Positions 27,123 through 35,582 of a stretch of 60,485 bases of DNA are shown here, piece by piece (the stretch's first letter is position 1; each line of letters begins with the position of its first letter). The stretch spans positions 1-60,485 of the forward strand of contig CAYOHM010000001.1 of assembly GCA_964403785.1 (NCBI GenBank). The letters are read 5' to 3'. The DNA comes from MGBC120314 sp964403785 (GTDB lineage: Bacteria > Bacillota > Clostridia > Lachnospirales > Lachnospiraceae). The notes beneath the pieces are model-generated. The model had not been told where the DNA came from. It ran no database searches and saw nothing but the letters and a program-made list of their open reading frames with translations. A program made the position numbers and the translations under genes.

Positions 27123-28241
27123 TTAATTATATATAACAATCTGCGAATGTCCCGAATCACTTGGCACAACAACCCTGACCACCCTGCCGTCCGCACTCAT
27201 GGTCTGGTCCGTTGACGCTGTCATATATGTATTCCAAATACTTGACGCTGATTCCGGAAGAAGCACATTTAAGACTTCGGAAATTGCCGTGTCGAATCCG
27301 GCACTTCTCTCCTTTATATATATATGTGTCATATTGGATGATATTATTATTTCACCAAGGTATGTATTATTTTCCTGATATACATATGTATTATCCAAAT
27401 ATTTATCAAATCCATACTCCGGCAAATCTGCGGCAATCTGGGTACTTAAAATTTTAACGCCGTCATACTCCTGTGTAGTCTGAAGTACCTGAGCTGTTGT
27501 CGCCTGCGTCTTTGACGTTGCAGAATTTGACGCTGTTGTTGCTGTGTTTGATGAATTTGATGTTGTTGCAGATGTCTGTGCATTTGACGTTGTTGCAGCC
27601 GTACTTGACACATTTGATGCTGTTGTAGCCGTCTGTGCATTTGATGCCGTTGCAGACGTACCTGACGTATTTGCTGCTGTTGTCGGGGCATCACCTGTAT
27701 TTGACTGCGTTGTGTCCTGTGCAGATGCAGTTTCCCTGTCAACCGATGTGCCGGTCTGAGTTTCATTTGCCGAATCTCCCACAAACAAACTGTATGACGG
27801 CAGACTAAGCATTGAATTATTTTCATCCGCAACACACTCTATTGCAATGGAATCATATACGGACGCAAAATTAGCCGTAAGTGCAGCCACACCTACTCCA
27901 ACAGCCTGTAAATTTCCGTTTTCATCAATAGTAATTACATTCTGGTCACTGCTGTTCCAAATCACACCGCTTGTCGAGCCGCTTGGATAAATTGTAGCTG
28001 TAACCGTAACCTTTGTCCCCACCGGTATCATACAGCTCTCCATATTTATCTTTATCGAAAGCTGCTCTGTGGCAATCTCATCGCTAATCAGGTTGGGATT
28101 ATATCTTTCCTGTGTAGTTTTAGTTGTTCCCTTCATATATGCATAAAGGACCACAGCCAGTGTGACCATAGCCAATGCCAGAAATGTTATCAATATCGTA
28201 AGTATCGGTGATATACCCTTTTTCTTTGATTTCTTTGCCAT
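27123..28241 (-). CDS. Membrane-anchored protein with Ig-like (Big2) domain and Ser/Thr/Ala repeat linker
   Basis: A 372-residue protein. Residues 14-34 are a membrane anchor after a basic cytosolic stretch. Residues ~57-135 fit a bacterial Ig-like (Big2) domain (VGTKVTVTATIYPSGSTSGVIWNSSD, GNLQAVGVGVAALTA). Residues ~165-250 are a low-complexity linker of degenerate TTASN/ATTSN repeats, followed by a ~110-residue C-terminal domain without a known motif (YGFDKYLDNTYVYQENNTY). First gene of the putative operon leading to cdaA, preceded by a strong sigma-A promoter. An exported, wall-spanning role is inferred. Confidence 0.75.
   Translation of the reverse strand: MAKKSKKKGISPILTILITFLALAMVTLAVVLYAYMKGTTKTTQERYNPNLISDEIATEQLSIKINMESCMIPVGTKVTVTATIYPSGSTSGVIWNSSDQNVITIDENGNLQAVGVGVAALTANFASVYDSIAIECVADENNSMLSLPSYSLFVGDSANETQTGTSVDRETASAQDTTQSNTGDAPTTAANTSGTSATASNAQTATTASNVSSTAATTSNAQTSATTSNSSNTATTASNSATSKTQATTAQVLQTTQEYDGVKILSTQIAADLPEYGFDKYLDNTYVYQENNTYLGEIIISSNMTHIYIKERSAGFDTAISEVLNVLLPESASSIWNTYMTASTDQTMSADGRVVRVVVPSDSGHSQIVIYN
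27480..27720 (-). repeat. Degenerate Ser/Thr/Ala-coding repeats
   Basis: Within the Ig-like protein gene, imperfect short repeats encode ATASNAQTATTASN-like units. The same stretch produces an open Gln/Arg-rich reading frame on the same strand, which is an artefact of the repeats. Confidence 0.7.
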
Positions 28242-28288
28242 TACATTTCTCCAATATAATAATTATTTATACTTGTTCCCCATATTTT

Positions 28289-28317
28289 ATTGTATATTCA
28301 TAAATTCTTTCAGTCAA
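28289..28317 (-). promoter_or_regulatory. Sigma-A promoter of the putative cda operon
   Basis: On the minus strand TTGACT (28312-28317), 17 bp, then TACAAT (28289-28294), about 48 bp before the start codon of the Ig-like protein gene. Confidence 0.7.
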
Positions 28318-28344
28318 TAACATTTTGCTCATCCAAGCAAAAAA

Positions 28345-28368
28345 GCAGCTACCCCTATGGGTAACTGC
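28345..28368 (-). terminator. Terminator of the HU gene
   Basis: A 10-bp stem (one G-U) with ATAG loop followed on the minus strand by six T, about 30 bp after the HU stop codon. Confidence 0.85.
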
Positions 28369-28396
28369 TCTTACTGTAAATTAACAGCCGCCTAAA

Positions 28397-28693
28397 TTAC
28401 TTCTTCTTGCTCTTTTTTGCTGTGTTGACAGCATCCTTTAAAGCCTTACCAGCCTTAAACTTTGGAGCCTTGCATGCTGCAATCTTGATTTCCTTGCCAG
28501 TCTGTGGGTTCTTACCTGTTCTTGCTGCTCTCTGTGCTACTTCAAAAGTACCAAAGCCAACTAACTGAACCTTTCCACCCTTAGCTAATTCTTCTGTTAC
28601 TGCCTCAACAACAGCCTTAACTGCTGCTTCAGAATCCTTCTTAGAAAGCTCTGCCTTCTCAGCTACTGCTGCTACTAACTCTGTCTTATTCAT
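28397..28693 (-). CDS. hup: HU family DNA-binding protein
   Basis: A 98-residue histone-like nucleoid protein. MNKTELVAAVAEKAELSKKDSEAAVKAV and GFGTFEVAQRAARTGKNPQTGKEI are standard HU motifs, the latter including the DNA-intercalating arm region. A short lysine tail ends it. The usual length is ~90, so the tail KKSKKK adds a few residues. Codons are T-rich and repetitive as in strongly expressed genes. It is monocistronic with its own terminator. Confidence 0.95.
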   Translation of the reverse strand: MNKTELVAAVAEKAELSKKDSEAAVKAVVEAVTEELAKGGKVQLVGFGTFEVAQRAARTGKNPQTGKEIKIAACKAPKFKAGKALKDAVNTAKKSKKK

Positions 28694-28801
28694 TGATTTT
28701 CTCCTTTATAAATTAATTATTATCATCACATATTAATGATATAATGATAGCTTAATAAAAACGTAAAACCATTATGTCTTACAAACAAATATGCTGCAGG
28801 C

Positions 28802-29212
28802 CTATCTTGCCTTTGAAAGCTTTGCAGGCTTTGCCGCTTTCTTTGCAGGCTTTTCTGCAGGTTTCTCAGTCTTATTCGTACTGACATTCTTCTGCTTAGC
28901 AATTCTGCTAAGCACGGACGCTTTATCAATGCTTCCCTCAACCTGAATCTTTGCAGAATTATTTGCTTCGATTATATCAAGCTTTCCTGCTGCTATGTCA
29001 GCAATCTCCTGTGCCGTGGCAATAATAACTGCATCCCTGTCATAATATTCATACGGCTGCACATCAACCTTACCATCAGCAATCTCAAGATAAAAAGCAC
29101 CTTCACCCTCACCATATACATTAAACTGAACCGCTACATGCTCATTAACAGTGCTGACATCTGCTGACAGATATGCCTTCTTCACACTACTAACTAATTC
29201 ACTATAAGTCAT
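28802..29212 (-). CDS. SCP2-like lipid-binding domain protein with Lys/Ala/Pro tail
   Basis: A 136-residue protein. Residues ~15-105 fit the SCP2 sterol-carrier fold (FYLEIADGKVDVQPYEYYDRDAVIIA, IADIAAGKLDIIEANNSAKIQVEGSI). Residues ~110-136 are a Lys/Ala/Pro tail (PAEKPAKKAAKPAK) resembling histone H1 or HU-like tails. The HU gene follows 108 bp downstream. Bacterial SCP2 proteins bind lipids, but this cytosolic protein's role is unknown. No signal peptide is present. Confidence 0.75.
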   Translation of the reverse strand: MTYSELVSSVKKAYLSADVSTVNEHVAVQFNVYGEGEGAFYLEIADGKVDVQPYEYYDRDAVIIATAQEIADIAAGKLDIIEANNSAKIQVEGSIDKASVLSRIAKQKNVSTNKTEKPAEKPAKKAAKPAKLSKAR

Positions 29213-29370
29213 CTCTTATTCCTTCCCCGAAATATAATAAAAATCCCGAAAGCGCCTAAAACAACGCTTTGTTTGAATTTATCACAATATAGTTCATTTG
29301 TAAAGCGTTTTAATAAAATTTTCAGATTTTACCGCATTTTTCTGCATTTTTTTACATATTTGTGTAAAAA

Positions 29371-29406
29371 AATAAGAGATTATCATTTTACTGACAATCT
29401 CTTATT
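29371..29406 (-). terminator. Terminator of the sugar-type ABC importer operon
   Basis: The stem AATAAGAGATT / AATCTCTTATT (one mismatch region) is followed on the minus strand by seven T, about 30 bp after the stop codon of the last permease gene. Confidence 0.8.
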
Positions 29407-29436
29407 TTTTATTATGCTTATTGACATTCTGCAAAA

Positions 29437-30285
29437 TTACTCTTTAACGGCACCTACGTTAACGCCCTGTACAAAATAATCCTGACAGATTGGATAAATA
29501 ATCATAAATGGAATGATTGCAACAATAACGGCAGCATTCTGAATTGTACTATCAGCAAGCTTACCATTTGTAGCAGGAACATCACTATCCATAACCAATG
29601 TACGCAGCTTCATCTGGAAGTTAAACAATGAGTTGTTTGTAATATAAAGCTTGAAGTTGGTGTAATCGTTCCAGAATGTAACTGAGAACATCAAACCAAT
29701 TGAAGCAAGTGCTGCCTTTGACAATGGAAGTACAATCTTAAAGAAAATTCCCATTGGTGAGCAGCCATCAATCTCAGCCGCCTCAAACAATGACGCCGGA
29801 ATGCCTTCAAAGAAGTTCCTCATCAATACCAGGTTGTATACGTTAATTGACAATGGAAGAATTACAGCCCAAAGCGTATTCAAAATATGAATCTTATTGA
29901 TAACCAAATATGTAGGAATCATACCACCACTGAAAATCATTGTAAACAAAAGCATATATGCAAAGAAGTTTCTGCCCGGCATCTCCCACTGAATCAAAAC
30001 ATATGCACCCAGTGTAGACAGGAGTAAGCCTAAAAACGTACCCGCAATCGTTACAACAATCGAAATCAGGAACGGCTTATACAATGAAGCTCTTGTTGCA
30101 ATCATTACATATCCACCGAACGTGAAATCATGCGGCCATAATCTCATACCATATGAACTAGACGCATCTAATGAGTCAACTATAACCTTCCAAATCGGAA
30201 TCAGGATAATCAATGAAATCAAAATAAATACAATTCCATTCACAATAGGGAAAGCTTTAATCTTTTTCTTTTTCTTATTATTCAT
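29437..30285 (-). CDS. Carbohydrate ABC transporter permease, LplC-like
   Basis: A 282-residue permease with six membrane helices. The EAA loop reads ASLFEAAEIDGCSPMGIFFKIVLPLSKA and the C-terminus DYFVQGVNVGAVKE is typical of LplC/YtcP-type subunits. It pairs with the zinc-ribbon permease encoded 15 bp upstream and the lipoprotein upstream of that. No ATPase is encoded in this operon, so a shared MsmX-like ATPase is expected elsewhere. The substrate is probably an oligosaccharide, by family. Confidence 0.9.
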   Translation of the reverse strand: MNNKKKKKIKAFPIVNGIVFILISLIILIPIWKVIVDSLDASSSYGMRLWPHDFTFGGYVMIATRASLYKPFLISIVVTIAGTFLGLLLSTLGAYVLIQWEMPGRNFFAYMLLFTMIFSGGMIPTYLVINKIHILNTLWAVILPLSINVYNLVLMRNFFEGIPASLFEAAEIDGCSPMGIFFKIVLPLSKAALASIGLMFSVTFWNDYTNFKLYITNNSLFNFQMKLRTLVMDSDVPATNGKLADSTIQNAAVIVAIIPFMIIYPICQDYFVQGVNVGAVKE

Positions 30286-30300
30286 CTGCTTGCCCTCCTA

Positions 30301-31761
30301 CTATACAATACCACGGCCACGGACCTTCTTAGATGCCCAGTCACAGCCAAGTACGAGAATACATCCTACAAATGATTTAAACAAACCAACTGCAGTTGTA
30401 TAACCGAAATCATTAGCACCACCGCTACCAAATGACATATCGTAAATATATGTCTGTATTACATCTGCAACATCGTTTACAAGGTCATTCTTCAAAACGA
30501 ATACAGATTCAAAAAGGTTCATAACCTTTGCAAGATTCAAAATAAATACAGTGATGATTGTATTAGCTAAAGCCGGCAATGTGATATAACACATTCTGTT
30601 CCATCTGTTAGCGCCATCAATCTGCGCTGCTTCATAAAGTTCAGGGCTGATACCCGAAAGTGTTGCCAGGAAGAGAATTGTGCCCCAACCTGTATCCTTC
30701 CAGACATTGATTACATAGTAAACGCCACGCCAGGTGTTTACATTGCCCAACCAGTAAACCGGTTCATCAATAATTCCGAGTGTGACAAGAACCTGATTTA
30801 CCAGACCTACGTTACCTGTATGTGATAACAACATACGGAAAATAGCTGCAACTACTACCCACGACATAAAGTGAGGTAAGTAGATAATTGTCTGAACTGT
30901 CTTTTTAAACCAGATGTTCTGAATTTCGTGTAAGAGCAGTGAAATAATTACTGCCATACCTGTATTTAAAATCAACTTGAGGATACTGAGTTCAAGTGTA
31001 TTTCTAAATGCATGCCAGAACTTCGGTTCTTTGAACATACTATAAAACTGATATAAACCTACATATGTAGGATCCTTAACTTTGTAAATAGTAAAAGCAT
31101 AACGGATACCAAGCATTGGCCAGTAGTTAAATATCAATATAAAAATCAAAACCGGTAAGAACATAACATAGAACCAGCCATGTATCTTTATTCTGGCCCA
31201 TACTGTTCTGTCATTAGTAAAGTACCTTGTATCATACTCCACTCTTTTTCTAAACTTAAGTATGTCGAAAAAGCATCCGGCTACCGCTATAATCAAACCG
31301 ATAATAGTAACCCAAACGCCGCAAACAATGCCATACTTTGGATCTGATAAAAAACTGCTTAAATCATTAAGTACTACTGCAAATATAACAGCTGCAACTG
31401 CAGTAGATATAATAGAGAAAATCTCTTTCTTCAGTACAACGAGTATACAGGTCACTACCAGCGCTGCAATAAACGCATACCATAGATACTCGTGATAATC
31501 ATACTGATATACAGTCTTAGCTTTGTGCATAAAGCTCATAAAGCTGTATGCATCTTTAATATTATCCAGTAATTTGAGCTTTCCCTCTGGCTTTTCAATA
31601 TTCTGGATATAAGGAAGTAAACTACCAATGAAAGCTATAACAGCACCAGCGATTGCTAAAACACGCACATTTTTAGGTGGCTGGTATACTCTTGTTCCAC
31701 ACTGCGGACACTTTTTTGCCTTCTTAGGTAATTCAGTGCCACATGCCTTACATTCCGCCAT
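30301..31761 (-). CDS. ABC transporter permease, LplB-like, with N-terminal zinc ribbon and extra membrane domain
   Basis: A 486-residue fusion. Residues 4-21 form a C4 zinc ribbon (CKAC...CPQC). Residues ~30-165 hold four extra membrane helices. Residues ~190-486 are a complete LplB-type permease (KIHGWFYVMFLPVLIFILIF, NYWPMLGIRYAF, EAA loop ELYEAAQIDGANRWNRMCYITLPA). Usual LplB proteins are ~300 residues, so about 185 residues are added. It lies between the binding-protein gene and the LplC-like gene. What the ribbon and extra helices do is unknown. Confidence 0.9.
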   Translation of the reverse strand: MAECKACGTELPKKAKKCPQCGTRVYQPPKNVRVLAIAGAVIAFIGSLLPYIQNIEKPEGKLKLLDNIKDAYSFMSFMHKAKTVYQYDYHEYLWYAFIAALVVTCILVVLKKEIFSIISTAVAAVIFAVVLNDLSSFLSDPKYGIVCGVWVTIIGLIIAVAGCFFDILKFRKRVEYDTRYFTNDRTVWARIKIHGWFYVMFLPVLIFILIFNYWPMLGIRYAFTIYKVKDPTYVGLYQFYSMFKEPKFWHAFRNTLELSILKLILNTGMAVIISLLLHEIQNIWFKKTVQTIIYLPHFMSWVVVAAIFRMLLSHTGNVGLVNQVLVTLGIIDEPVYWLGNVNTWRGVYYVINVWKDTGWGTILFLATLSGISPELYEAAQIDGANRWNRMCYITLPALANTIITVFILNLAKVMNLFESVFVLKNDLVNDVADVIQTYIYDMSFGSGGANDFGYTTAVGLFKSFVGCILVLGCDWASKKVRGRGIV

Positions 31762-31824
31762 TTTATTACCCTCTTTCTGTTTAAGTGTGTAGTATTGATA
31801 TTACGAGTCTCCCCGTAAAAACTT

Positions 31825-31858
31825 GGAGTATCTTCGGGATTGCTCCCAAAGATACTCC
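31825..31858 (-). terminator. Attenuator-like hairpin between binding-protein and permease genes
   Basis: The stem GGAGTATCTTTGGG / CCCGAAGATACTCC is followed on the minus strand by five T. Placed between the lipoprotein and permease genes, it likely limits read-through so that binding protein exceeds permease. Confidence 0.75.
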
Positions 31859-31907
31859 GCAATTATTCATTTGTGCAATTATGAGGAGCTCTAAACACCC
31901 TTATAAA

Positions 31908-33452
31908 TTAGTTGTTAAGAGAATCCAAAATAGCTTCGATTTCTTCGCCGCACTCTGAAGCGTATGTTGCCATAGCGTCATCAACTGTGATATCGCCCTT
32001 TACAACCTTAGCTACAAGCTCTGATCTAGAATTCCAGATCTTAGCAGAGTAATCTGTGAAAGCTTCTGTCTTCTTAATAGCAGGAGCCTGCTTAGATGTT
32101 CTGTTGAAGATTTCCATAGCTTCGATAGCTTCAGCCTTTGCTGAAGAAAGACCTACGTCAACACCATTGTTGTAGTCTGAAGCATACTCGCCTAACTTAA
32201 GCATTGGGTCGATATGGTTCTTTGTACCAGCCTTGTCTGTTGACTTACGGTTAAGCTGTGTAAATGTTGTTCCATCATATGTGTAGTGTGTTCCTTCTGA
32301 ACCATACTCCCAAAGCATCTGGCATTCGCCACCATCAAGCATCTTCTGTAAGAAGTACTCGAATACGCCTTCTGGGTTCTCACATGATGTTGTGATACAC
32401 CATAACGGTGTAAATCTGTTAAGGTAAGCACCTACTTCTGCAATTGGCTCCAATACAGCAAGAGTTTCTGTCTCAGCAGCTGCATAGTTGTTAGCCTTCT
32501 GGATGTTAGTAATAAGGTTACCTCTCCAAGTACCAGCCCAGTATGTGAATACGCCAAACTGATCTTCTTCATATAATGTACGGCATTCCTTTGTTGTTAA
32601 TGTGAAGATATCACCAGCAAGGAGGCCATCCTTGTATGCATCAGCTAATCTCTGAAGGGCATCCTTCATAGCATCCTCTGAGAAACCATCAACCCAAACG
32701 CCATCCTTTTCATAGAATTCTGGGTATGCATCCTGATAGAATTCTGGAAGGTAGTTGATGTATGGAGCTTCAGTACCGATAACGCCTGCCGCTGCAACTG
32801 GAGCCTTGCCTGTTGCTTCCTTCATCTTAACGAGCATATCATAGTACTCAGCATATGTTGTAGGTAATGTAGTGATACCTGCTGCATCTAACCAAGACTG
32901 CTTGATATATGTAAGACATCCGTTACCCTGCTGAGGAATGAATCCGTAAAGACCAAGCTCGCCGTCTTCGCCTGTAACCTTATTAGCTTCAAATAAAGCT
33001 TCAGCGCTGTCTACTAAACGGCCTGAGTTCTTAACTTCTGAATTATCCCAAGCTTCTGTCATATCCCAAAGGTAACCAAGTGAAGCATATGTTGCATATG
33101 AATCATATGGAAGTAATACTACATCCGGTAAGTTAGTACCTGTTGTGAATACGTTGCTAACCTGATCTGCGTATCCTGAGTGATCCGGACGAATCCACTC
33201 TAATGTGATACCTGTTGCTGCTGATAAGTCGTCGTAGAATGCCTGAGCATCGTCATCCTCTGTAATAACAGTACCATCACACATGATAGTAATCTTAGAT
33301 GGCTTTTCTACAACCTTTGCTGTTGTTGTCTCTTCAACTGCTGCTGTTGTCTGATCATTTGCTGTTGTCTGTGTATCTGTTGTTTCAGAACCACAAGCTG
33401 TTAAACCAAACACCATAGAAGTTGCTAAGAGAGCTGAAATAAGTTTTTTCAT
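31908..33452 (-). CDS. Extracellular solute-binding lipoprotein, LplA-like
   Basis: A 514-residue lipoprotein. The signal peptide ends in the lipobox GLTAC, followed by a Thr-rich linker (TTDTQTTANDQTTAAVEETTT). The body is a large solute-binding fold for sugars (ITLEWIRPDHSGYADQVSN, LPDVVLLPYDSYATYASLGYLWDMTEAWDNS). It delivers a glycan fragment to the two permeases downstream. Codons are T-ending and repetitive compared with neighbours, which suggests high expression. It starts after a strong GGAGG site and a 5' leader with a hairpin. Confidence 0.9.
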   Translation of the reverse strand: MKKLISALLATSMVFGLTACGSETTDTQTTANDQTTAAVEETTTAKVVEKPSKITIMCDGTVITEDDDAQAFYDDLSAATGITLEWIRPDHSGYADQVSNVFTTGTNLPDVVLLPYDSYATYASLGYLWDMTEAWDNSEVKNSGRLVDSAEALFEANKVTGEDGELGLYGFIPQQGNGCLTYIKQSWLDAAGITTLPTTYAEYYDMLVKMKEATGKAPVAAAGVIGTEAPYINYLPEFYQDAYPEFYEKDGVWVDGFSEDAMKDALQRLADAYKDGLLAGDIFTLTTKECRTLYEEDQFGVFTYWAGTWRGNLITNIQKANNYAAAETETLAVLEPIAEVGAYLNRFTPLWCITTSCENPEGVFEYFLQKMLDGGECQMLWEYGSEGTHYTYDGTTFTQLNRKSTDKAGTKNHIDPMLKLGEYASDYNNGVDVGLSSAKAEAIEAMEIFNRTSKQAPAIKKTEAFTDYSAKIWNSRSELVAKVVKGDITVDDAMATYASECGEEIEAILDSLNN

Positions 33453-33479
33453 TGAAAATAAACCCTCCTTTTTGGTTTT

Positions 33480-33500
33480 CCGCGGGTTTTAACCCACGCG
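33480..33500 (-). promoter_or_regulatory. Palindrome in the 5' leader of the binding-protein gene
   Basis: CGCGGGTT and AACCCACGCG nearly mirror each other between the promoter and ribosome site. It could be an mRNA-stabilising hairpin or a repressor operator just downstream of the transcription start. Confidence 0.5.
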
Positions 33501-33528
33501 TCAAGAATATTATTTTATTGACAATGCT

Positions 33529-33557
33529 ATAATAACATTTTTGTGTGATTTTAACAA
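33529..33557 (-). promoter_or_regulatory. Sigma-A promoter of the sugar-type ABC operon
   Basis: On the minus strand TTGTTA (33552-33557), 17 bp, then TATTAT (33529-33534), about 77 bp before the start codon of the binding protein. Confidence 0.6.
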
Positions 33558-33933
33558 GACCATTTTTTTATATTTATTAATATATTTTGAACTTTTTTTG
33601 AACTGTGTCCGCAAGTCCGCGTAAATACGGCATTTTACGATTTGTGAATTTTTTATTTCCCCTTTTTTTCTTATAATTTTTCTTCTTATAATTTTATGAT
33701 TTTTCTGATAATTAATAGTGATTTTTACTAATTTTTTCTTGTTTATTCGAAATTTATTTAGGACTTATTCCCTACGGTCCGCGCAAATTCACCGCAAAAA
33801 CCACTTAATTGTACATTTTTCCCATTATCGCAAATATTCTATTGTATTTCTATGGACTTACCTGTATTCTTTATAGTATACTCTATGTATATTATATAAT
33901 TTTGTAGATTATCGGGTTTTTAAGGAGTCATAT

Positions 33934-34836
33934 ATGGATTTTTTAAGATTATTAAGTTTTTACAGGCTGGATTTTTTGGATGTTTTCTTCAGATATGTTT
34001 CATATATTGGTGAGGTCACTGTATTTCTTCCTATTATATGTATTATTTATTGGTGTTTTAATAAAAAACTTGCCTACAAGGCTTTATTTTCTTTTTTTGT
34101 TTCCGGTTATATCGCCCAGGGAGCCAAAATCATATTCCGTATTCCTCGTCCGTGGGTAATTGACCCTGAATTTACACCTGTCAGCTCTGCTCTTGATACT
34201 GCAACAGGATATTCATTTCCAAGCGGACACACCCAAAGCTGTGCATCAATTTTTATCACATTTGCAACCAATATTAAAAATAAAGTTTTTTCTATGATTA
34301 TGTACGGCTTAGTATTACTGATGATGTTTTCAAGGATGTATCTGGGTGTGCATACACCTCTTGATGTCTGCTGTGCGCTGGCAATTGCCGTCATTACGGT
34401 GATTTTTATAAATGTCATTTCCAAAAACTACGTGCTGCCGGGCAGTACCAAGCTCGCCCTGCTCATCGTGTCACTTCTCTTATCCGTGGGGATGTGTCTT
34501 TATGCACTTCTCCTCGTATACTGGAATGTTTCTACGATTGAGCTTGTTGAAGACTCGGTTATTTTCGCATTTAGTATGGCAGGCTTTTCTATCGGTGCAT
34601 ATATAGAGGACAAATACATTAACTTCGGCACAAAATGCCTGAGTATTTTCCGACAGATAATAAAAATCTTCATCGGTCTGCTCGGAACAGCCGTTATTTA
34701 TTATCTGTTCAGCATGCTTAATATACCGCATATACTGAGAAGCTCGCTGAGAAACTTTGTGATATGTATTTGGGCTACCTGCATTTTCCCTATATTCATA
34801 AAGTTCATTCAGAAGAAGAATTACAGTGAATTATAG
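33934..34836 (+). CDS. PAP2-family membrane phosphatase
   Basis: A 300-residue integral membrane protein with six or more helices. The three PAP2 motifs are present: K65-x6-R72-P (KIIFRIPRPW), PSGHT (residues 96-100, H99) and S133-R...H140...D144 (SRMYLGVHTPLD). Members dephosphorylate undecaprenyl pyrophosphate or phosphatidylglycerol phosphate. The C-terminal ~120 residues add further helices, which is longer than the basic ~200-residue family. AAGGAG precedes the start. It converges on yigZ with a 6-bp overlap. Confidence 0.88.
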   Translation: MDFLRLLSFYRLDFLDVFFRYVSYIGEVTVFLPIICIIYWCFNKKLAYKALFSFFVSGYIAQGAKIIFRIPRPWVIDPEFTPVSSALDTATGYSFPSGHTQSCASIFITFATNIKNKVFSMIMYGLVLLMMFSRMYLGVHTPLDVCCALAIAVITVIFINVISKNYVLPGSTKLALLIVSLLLSVGMCLYALLLVYWNVSTIELVEDSVIFAFSMAGFSIGAYIEDKYINFGTKCLSIFRQIIKIFIGLLGTAVIYYLFSMLNIPHILRSSLRNFVICIWATCIFPIFIKFIQKKNYSEL

Positions 34837-35475
34837 TATCACAGCTTTTCCCTTGACAATAATAAATTTAACGTTTCCGGCATCTGAAATATCAGCCTGT
34901 CCGTTGGTTATTTCGGTTATCTTTTTAATAACAGCCTGCCTGTTGGTTATTTCGGTAAGCAGTACAGTTTCTACCTTGTCGGTATATTCACTTTCGCGGA
35001 TGAATATGCCTTCTTCAGGTTTTGAGCCCAATCTCTGTATTTTACCGGCTCCCGTGTAATCCGAGATTACCTTTAGCATAATCCCGTCTTTTTCTTCAGC
35101 AATCAGCGCATTTTCTATTGCCTCCTTTACCGACTGCTGGTAAGCTCTCACAAGACCTCCCGTTCCGAGCAGTGTACCGCCGAAGTATCTGGTGACAATA
35201 ACAAGCACATTTGTTATATTTTCATTTAACAGGACCTCCAGCATTGGCTTTCCTGCCGTTCCCTGTGGTTCGCCATCATCACTATATCTGCATATCTGTG
35301 CATTACTTCCTATTATATAGGCATAGCAATTATGTCTTGCATCCCAATATTTCTTTTTTGTCCTTTCTATTATCTCGTTTGCCTTCTCCTCGCTTTCCAC
35401 CGGAACAAGGAGTGATATAAAACGTGACTTTTTCTCAATCACTTCGCCATTGCCTTCTTCAAATACAATCCGCAT
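34831..35475 (-). CDS. yigZ: YigZ/IMPACT family protein
   Basis: A 214-residue member of the UPF0029/IMPACT family. IEKKSRFISLLVPV, YWDARHNCYAYIIG, YSDDGEPQGTAGKPMLEVL and VTRYFGGTLLGTGGLVRAYQQSV are signature stretches. The C-terminal DUF1949 domain follows (residues ~140-205). Function in bacteria is not settled; eukaryotic IMPACT influences translation control. The gene is divergent from the PBP gene and convergent with the PAP2 gene. Confidence 0.92.
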   Translation of the reverse strand: MRIVFEEGNGEVIEKKSRFISLLVPVESEEKANEIIERTKKKYWDARHNCYAYIIGSNAQICRYSDDGEPQGTAGKPMLEVLLNENITNVLVIVTRYFGGTLLGTGGLVRAYQQSVKEAIENALIAEEKDGIMLKVISDYTGAGKIQRLGSKPEEGIFIRESEYTDKVETVLLTEITNRQAVIKKITEITNGQADISDAGNVKFIIVKGKAVIL

Positions 35476-35582
35476 ATTTCATCCTCTTTTAAGCTTAATT
35501 TCACACATCTATTTTAGATTATTTTTTTTGATATGTATAGCTTTTTTATATATGACTATAATCCATATGTAGCTTAATATAT

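Larger units (their letters stand above)
33453..33933. other. AT-rich intergenic regulatory region between divergent genes
   Basis: This 481-bp stretch holds, from left to right: the ribosome site and 5' leader hairpin of the binding-protein gene, its promoter, three GTCCGC copies (33607, 33615, 33777), two tandem TTCTTATAATTTT copies (33668-33680 and 33683-33695), and the ribosome site of the PAP2 gene. No coding sequence or recognisable riboswitch was seen. Confidence 0.7.

Noticed and set aside
27446..27835. A 129-codon Gln/Arg/His-rich open frame on the minus strand
   Set aside because: It lies in another frame of the Ser/Thr/Ala repeats of the Ig-like protein gene; its composition follows from the repeat, and it has no ribosome site.
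33601..33930. Riboswitch or small RNA in the large intergenic region
   Set aside because: It is very AT-rich with only short stems; no known riboswitch core was recognised. Repeats fit regulator sites better.
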